From Candidatus Wallbacteria bacterium (lineage in GTDB: Bacteria; Muiribacteriota; UBA6191; JACPRK01), in the NCBI GenBank assembly GCA_016213845.1, contig JACQZN010000033.1:1-55024 (forward strand): 55,024 bases of DNA. The letters run 5' to 3'. A program made the translations under genes and the position numbers. Shown piece by piece: positions 51,205 to 55,024 of the stretch. The first letter of the stretch is position 1. The number at the start of each line of letters is the position of its first letter. The notes under the pieces were generated by a model, which saw only the letters and a list, made by a program, of their open reading frames with translations, was not told the DNA's origin and ran no database searches.

Positions 51205-53412
51205 ATGCGTCAGCTTCTGCAAAATCTGAAGAGCGGCCTTCTCGAGATCGCCGAGGTGCCAGCACCAGGCGTGAGCGCAGGTCACGTCCTGATCCGTACC
51301 ACCCACAGTCTCATCTCGTCGGGAACGGAGCGGATGCTCCAGGACTTCGCACGGGCGGGCTGGATCGAGAAGGCGATGAAGCAGCCGGACAAGGTCCGGC
51401 AGGTACTGGACAAGGCCAGAACCGACGGGGTCATGGCCGCCTACGAGGCCGTCCAGTCGCGGCTCGAGGAGCCGCTGCCACTGGGGTACTGCAACTCGGG
51501 TGTGGTGCTCGAGACCGGGGCCGGCGTGACAAGCTGCTCGCCCGGCGATCGGGTAGCGTCCAACGGCGCGCACGCCGAAGTGGTCTCGGTCCCCGAACGA
51601 CTGACATGCCGAGTTCCCGAGGGCGTTTCGAGCGCCGAGGCGAGCGCCACCGTGATTGCGTCGATTGCGTTGCACGGCGTCCGGCTCGTGGAGCCCACAC
51701 TGGGAGAGACCATCATCGTCCAGGGGCTGGGGCTCGTAGGTCTCATGGCAGCGCAGCTCCTGAAAGCCTCGGGGTGCCGCGTGATTGGCATTGAACCTTC
51801 TAGCCATCGGGCGCGGCTGGCTGGCCAGCTGGGGATCGAGGCCATGGCGCCGATGCCGACAGATCAGATCGTGGCGGCGATAGCCGGCCGGTCTGGTGGC
51901 CGACTGGCCGACGGGGTTCTGATCGCCGCTTCGACCGAAAGCAACTCGCTGATCGAGCAGGCGGCGGCGATGTGTCGCAAGCGAGGCCGCGTCGTCCTCG
52001 TCGGCGTGGTAGGGCTCTCGCTACCGCGAGCCGTTTTCTACGAGAAGGAGATCCGGTTCCAGGTGTCGTGCTCGTATGGTCCCGGGCGGTACGACCCGGC
52101 CTACGAGGAGCAGGGGACGGACTACCCTCTCGCCTACGTGCGCTGGACTGAGCAGCGAAACTTCGAGGCCGTGCTCGGCGCGATCGGATCGGGGGGGCTG
52201 AAGATCGCCCCGCTGATCTCCGATACCTTTCGGCTGGAGCGCGCGGGCGAAGCCTACGAGCGTCTACGCGGGGGAGGGGACGCGCTGGGCATCCTGCTGG
52301 AGTACGATGCGGCCCGGGAGGGCGCCACGGACCGGACCCTTCAGCTTCGTTCCCCGAAGCCCGAGGGAGCGGCCGTCCCGGCCGCTTCAGTACCCCAGGG
52401 CGTGGCCTTCATCGGCGCAGGCCGATTTGCGCGGGGAACTTTGATTCCGGCGTTTCGCGCGGCAGGCGCGCAGCTCGAGTGGATCTCGAGCTCCAGCGGA
52501 TCCAGCAGCGGAGTTGCCGCGCGTCAGTTCGGCTTTCGAACGGCTTCGACCGACTGGCGCGGAGCGCTGAACGCACCCGACGTGGGTGTCGCGGTGATTG
52601 CGACGCCCCACGCCCTGCACGCGCCCATGGCCGCGGCGTTTCTGGAGAGCGGGAAGCACGTGTTCGTGGAGAAACCACTGGCGATCGGCTTGGCCGGCTT
52701 GGCCCAGGTCTGTGCCGCCCGGCGATCGGCCTCACCTGGTCAACACCTGATGGTCGGATTCAATCGCAGGTTCTCTCCGCTGGCATTGGACATGAAGCGG
52801 CTACTGGCTGCCAGGCAAGGCCCTGCCGCAGTTCTCTCAACGATCAACGCTGGCTTCATCCCAAAGGATCACTGGAGTCAGGACCCGGCGGTCGGGGGAG
52901 GGCGGATCGTGGGGGAGGCCTGTCATTGGCTCGATCTGATGGAGCACCTGGTCGGCAGCTCGTGGACGGACCTGCGCGCAAGCTGCTTCTCCGGAGTCGA
53001 CGGCGAGGACAAGATGACGATCGTCCTTCGATACGAGGACGGTTCCCAGGGCACGCTGCACTATCTGGCAAACGGGCACAAGTCGTTCAGCAAGGAGAGG
53101 ATCGAAGTGTTTTTCGATGGGCGCATCCTTGCCCTCGACAACTTTGTGAGCTTGCGCGGGTACGGAGTGTCCGGCTTCTCTCGGCGCTGGCTCTGGAAGC
53201 AGGACAAGGGGCACGCTGCGGAGGTGACCGAGTTCCTCGAGCGAGCTCGCGAAGGCCGCGAGCCGGCCATCGGTTTCGAGTCTCTGATTTCGACCACTCT
53301 TGCGTCGTTGGCGGCCGTCGAGTCCGCCAAGAGCGATCGACTCGTGACCCGCCATGAAATGGAGGAACGGCTGGAGTCCGCCATTGTCTCGGGTGCAGGC
53401 GCCGGCCGGTGA
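51205..53412 (+). CDS. Two-domain oxidoreductase (zinc-less alcohol dehydrogenase fused to GFO/IDH/MocA)
   Basis: The protein has 735 residues from the ATG at 51205, which GGGGG precedes by a few bases. The N-terminal half is a medium-chain dehydrogenase: SLISSGTERML, GYCNSGVVLETG, the nucleotide motif VQGLGLVGLMAAQLLKASG and an ending like this family, but without the usual zinc cysteines. The C-terminal half is a GFO/IDH/MocA enzyme: FIGAGRFARGTLIPAF, the EKPLA motif (VFVEKPLAI), NRRFSPL and GGGRIVGEACHWLDLM. Such fusions sit in polysaccharide loci with heparinase-like proteins, as here. The reaction is not established; NAD-dependent oxidation/reduction of a nucleotide or polymer sugar is expected. 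Confidence 0.87.
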   Translation: MRQLLQNLKSGLLEIAEVPAPGVSAGHVLIRTTHSLISSGTERMLQDFARAGWIEKAMKQPDKVRQVLDKARTDGVMAAYEAVQSRLEEPLPLGYCNSGVVLETGAGVTSCSPGDRVASNGAHAEVVSVPERLTCRVPEGVSSAEASATVIASIALHGVRLVEPTLGETIIVQGLGLVGLMAAQLLKASGCRVIGIEPSSHRARLAGQLGIEAMAPMPTDQIVAAIAGRSGGRLADGVLIAASTESNSLIEQAAAMCRKRGRVVLVGVVGLSLPRAVFYEKEIRFQVSCSYGPGRYDPAYEEQGTDYPLAYVRWTEQRNFEAVLGAIGSGGLKIAPLISDTFRLERAGEAYERLRGGGDALGILLEYDAAREGATDRTLQLRSPKPEGAAVPAASVPQGVAFIGAGRFARGTLIPAFRAAGAQLEWISSSSGSSSGVAARQFGFRTASTDWRGALNAPDVGVAVIATPHALHAPMAAAFLESGKHVFVEKPLAIGLAGLAQVCAARRSASPGQHLMVGFNRRFSPLALDMKRLLAARQGPAAVLSTINAGFIPKDHWSQDPAVGGGRIVGEACHWLDLMEHLVGSSWTDLRASCFSGVDGEDKMTIVLRYEDGSQGTLHYLANGHKSFSKERIEVFFDGRILALDNFVSLRGYGVSGFSRRWLWKQDKGHAAEVTEFLERAREGREPAIGFESLISTTLASLAAVESAKSDRLVTRHEMEERLESAIVSGAGAGR

Positions 53413-53464
53413 GCGAGGAAGCCCGAGCGGCCAAGGGCGCGCTTCGCAACGCGCATGAAAGGTC

Positions 53465-54667
53465 ATGTCGACGATGACAACGAACCCTGGACAGGCTGAG
53501 AAGGTCCCCGGCTCCGGTCCGGCCCTGAAGGTAGCTACCGTCTTCGGCACCAGGCCCGAGGCCATCAAGATGGCACCCGTCATCCGGCGGATGCGTCAGT
53601 TCCCGGAGCGCATCGAGCCGGTCGAGATCGTCACCGCCCAGCATAGGCAGATGCTCGACCAGGTGCTCGAGCTGTTCTCCATCGTGCCGCGCCACGATCT
53701 GGACGTGATGAAACCCGGCCAGGATCTGTTCGACGTGACCTCCCGCGTCTTGCTGGGTCTGAAGACCGTGCTGCAGGAGGAGCGGCCCGATCTGATGGTG
53801 GTGCAGGGCGATACGACCACGGTGTTCGTCGCGGCGCTCGCGGGTTTCTACCTTCGCATTCCCGTCGCGCACCTGGAGGCAGGGCTTCGGACCGGGCAGC
53901 GGTACTCGCCCTTTCCCGAAGAGATCAATCGCACACTCGCAAGCCACCTGGCCGTTCTTCACTTCGCCCCAACTCCAAAGGCCCGCGAAAATCTGCTGGC
54001 CGAAGGGGTTCCCGCGGAGCGAATCGTCATCACAGGGAACACGGTCATCGATGCGCTCTTGGCCACGGTGCGGCAGGGCTACGAGTTCCCGGGCGAAGTG
54101 GCCGAGTGTCTCCAGTCCGGTCGCCGCGTCTTGCTCGTTACCGCTCACAGGCGCGAGAGCTTTGGCGGGCCGTTCGAGGACCTGTGTCGTGGGCTGCTGG
54201 CGATCGCGGACCGATTCGAAGACGTCCAGATTGTCTACCCGGTCCATCTCAATCCCAACGTGCAAGGTCCCGTTCGCCGGCTGCTGGGCGGCCATGCCAG
54301 AATCAGCCTCATCGAGCCGCTAAGCTATGAGCCGTTCGTCCAGCTGATGAACCGATCGACGCTCGTGCTCACCGATTCGGGGGGAATTCAGGAGGAAGCC
54401 CCGTCCCTGGGAAAGCCAGTACTGGTCTTGCGCGAAACCACCGAGCGTCCCGAAGCCGTCGACGCCGGAACCGTGCGACTGGTCGGGACCGACCCGGAGC
54501 GGATCACGGCCGAGGCCTCGCGGCTGCTCACGGACCCTGCTGCCTATGCAGCGATGGCGCGAGCGATCAACCCGTACGGAGATGGCCGAGCATCCGAGAG
54601 AGTCGTCGACGCGATTCTCAGCTTCGACTTCGAGCGGGAACGACTTCCGGGGCCGGCCCAGTTCTGA
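53465..54667 (+). CDS. wecB: UDP-N-acetylglucosamine 2-epimerase (non-hydrolysing)
   Basis: The protein has 400 residues. GTRPEAIKMAPVI, VVQGDTTTVFVAAL, HLEAGLRTGQRYSPFPEEINR, VTAHRRESF and TDSGGIQEEAPSLGKPVLVLRETTERPE are all hallmark segments with intact catalytic Asp/Glu/His positions. It interconverts UDP-GlcNAc and UDP-ManNAc in the cytoplasm, feeding WecC. The first ~20 residues (MSTMTTNPGQAEKVPGSG) are an unstructured extension; the second ATG three codons in is an alternative start. The gene follows the two-domain oxidoreductase by about 50 bases and is probably in one transcript with asnB and that gene. Confidence 0.94.
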   Translation: MSTMTTNPGQAEKVPGSGPALKVATVFGTRPEAIKMAPVIRRMRQFPERIEPVEIVTAQHRQMLDQVLELFSIVPRHDLDVMKPGQDLFDVTSRVLLGLKTVLQEERPDLMVVQGDTTTVFVAALAGFYLRIPVAHLEAGLRTGQRYSPFPEEINRTLASHLAVLHFAPTPKARENLLAEGVPAERIVITGNTVIDALLATVRQGYEFPGEVAECLQSGRRVLLVTAHRRESFGGPFEDLCRGLLAIADRFEDVQIVYPVHLNPNVQGPVRRLLGGHARISLIEPLSYEPFVQLMNRSTLVLTDSGGIQEEAPSLGKPVLVLRETTERPEAVDAGTVRLVGTDPERITAEASRLLTDPAAYAAMARAINPYGDGRASERVVDAILSFDFERERLPGPAQF

Positions 54668-54694
54668 GGCCGTCTACGGAGGCACGGGCGGGGC

Positions 54695-55024
54695 TCACGC
54701 GCCTGGCTGATTCGGCTGTCGGCCGTCTGAGCCAGCCGGCTCCGGATGCGAGCCGGCGTCCGTGCCCATGAACTCCGGCATCACGACGCTCTCCGATCGC
54801 TCGACGTCTCTTCTGGACAGCACGGCGCTGGCCGTCAGCCAGAGAATCCGCAGGTCGAGAGCGAACGACCAGTTTCTCACGTACCAGAGGTCGAGCTCGA
54901 ATCGTCGCGACCAGGTGATGGCGTTGCGGCCGTTGACCTGCGCCCAGCCGGTCATCCCGGGCAGCACGCGGTGCCGGGCCCTCTCGAGCAGCGTGTATCG
55001 CGGCCAGTAGCGAACCAGCAGCGG
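54695..55024 (-). CDS. Initiating sugar transferase (WcaJ/WbaP type), 5' part outside window
   Basis: The frame is open from the right edge; 109 residues of the C-terminal end are seen. They contain the strongly conserved core of bacterial sugar transferases: RVLPGMTGWAQVNGRN followed by RFELDLWYVRNWSFALDLRIL. This enzyme puts the first sugar phosphate on undecaprenyl phosphate at the inner membrane and so starts repeat-unit assembly. A Pro/Gly-rich tail ends the protein. It is convergent with wecB. The amino-terminal membrane domains and catalytic Asp-Glu pair are outside the window. Confidence 0.92.
   Translation of the reverse strand, partial: PLLVRYWPRYTLLERARHRVLPGMTGWAQVNGRNAITWSRRFELDLWYVRNWSFALDLRILWLTASAVLSRRDVERSESVVMPEFMGTDAGSHPEPAGSDGRQPNQPGA

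Overview
The window is high-GC DNA from a diderm (Gram-negative type) bacterium. Outer-membrane beta-barrels, an Mla-like lipid transporter, an SLH-domain porin and a Wza/Wzz-type polysaccharide export system all point to an outer membrane. The SLH porin, the purine-rich heptanucleotide arrays and the unusual CpaF fusion suggest an uncultured lineage (Acidobacteriota-like or another environmental phylum). I cannot place it from sequence alone. No rRNA, tRNA or CRISPR was seen.

Left part (1-20.5 kb), mostly housekeeping and envelope genes: a GAF/PAS-type sensor histidine kinase cut by the left edge; fabI; a divergent Mla-like module (MlaD-like, broken mlaE, MlaF-like ATPase) whose divergent intergenic region carries a 92-bp inverted-repeat element; a small exported protein; a giant 1510-residue protein with three complete CpaF-type secretion ATPases in tandem; a lipoprotein; an SLH-domain porin; an exported Pro-rich protein; a MntA/HepT-like pair whose HepT has lost its catalytic motif; and metH. 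Seven genes here and ftsH carry purine-rich 7-bp tandem arrays, or at least one unit, starting at or within a few bases of their stop codons. These arrays are absent from the polysaccharide locus further right.

Middle part (20.6-27.9 kb): a tightly coupled five-gene operon behind a near-consensus sigma70 promoter encodes an acyl carrier protein, an SDR reductase, an AMP-forming acyl ligase, a LuxE-like acyl-protein synthetase and a LuxC-like acyl reductase, with no luciferase. It reads as a carrier-protein-based fatty acyl reductase pathway of unknown product. ftsH follows with its own candidate promoter.

Right part (28-55 kb): a large exopolysaccharide/capsule locus of the Wzx/Wzy type. It has an outer-membrane barrel, an SLBB export protein, a lipoprotein, a CapD/PglF-type dehydratase, a Wzz-like chain-length protein, an EpsG-like polymerase, a flippase, four glycosyltransferases, a PglD/NeuD-like acyltransferase, a heparinase II/III-like protein, a WecC-like dehydrogenase, an AsnB-like amidotransferase, a two-domain oxidoreductase, WecB and, at the right edge, an initiating sugar transferase. 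WecB plus WecC predict UDP-ManNAcA as a precursor, and the AsnB homologue could amidate a uronic acid. Near-consensus promoters lie before the wzz-like gene and wecC, and a sigma54-like site lies before the lipoprotein.
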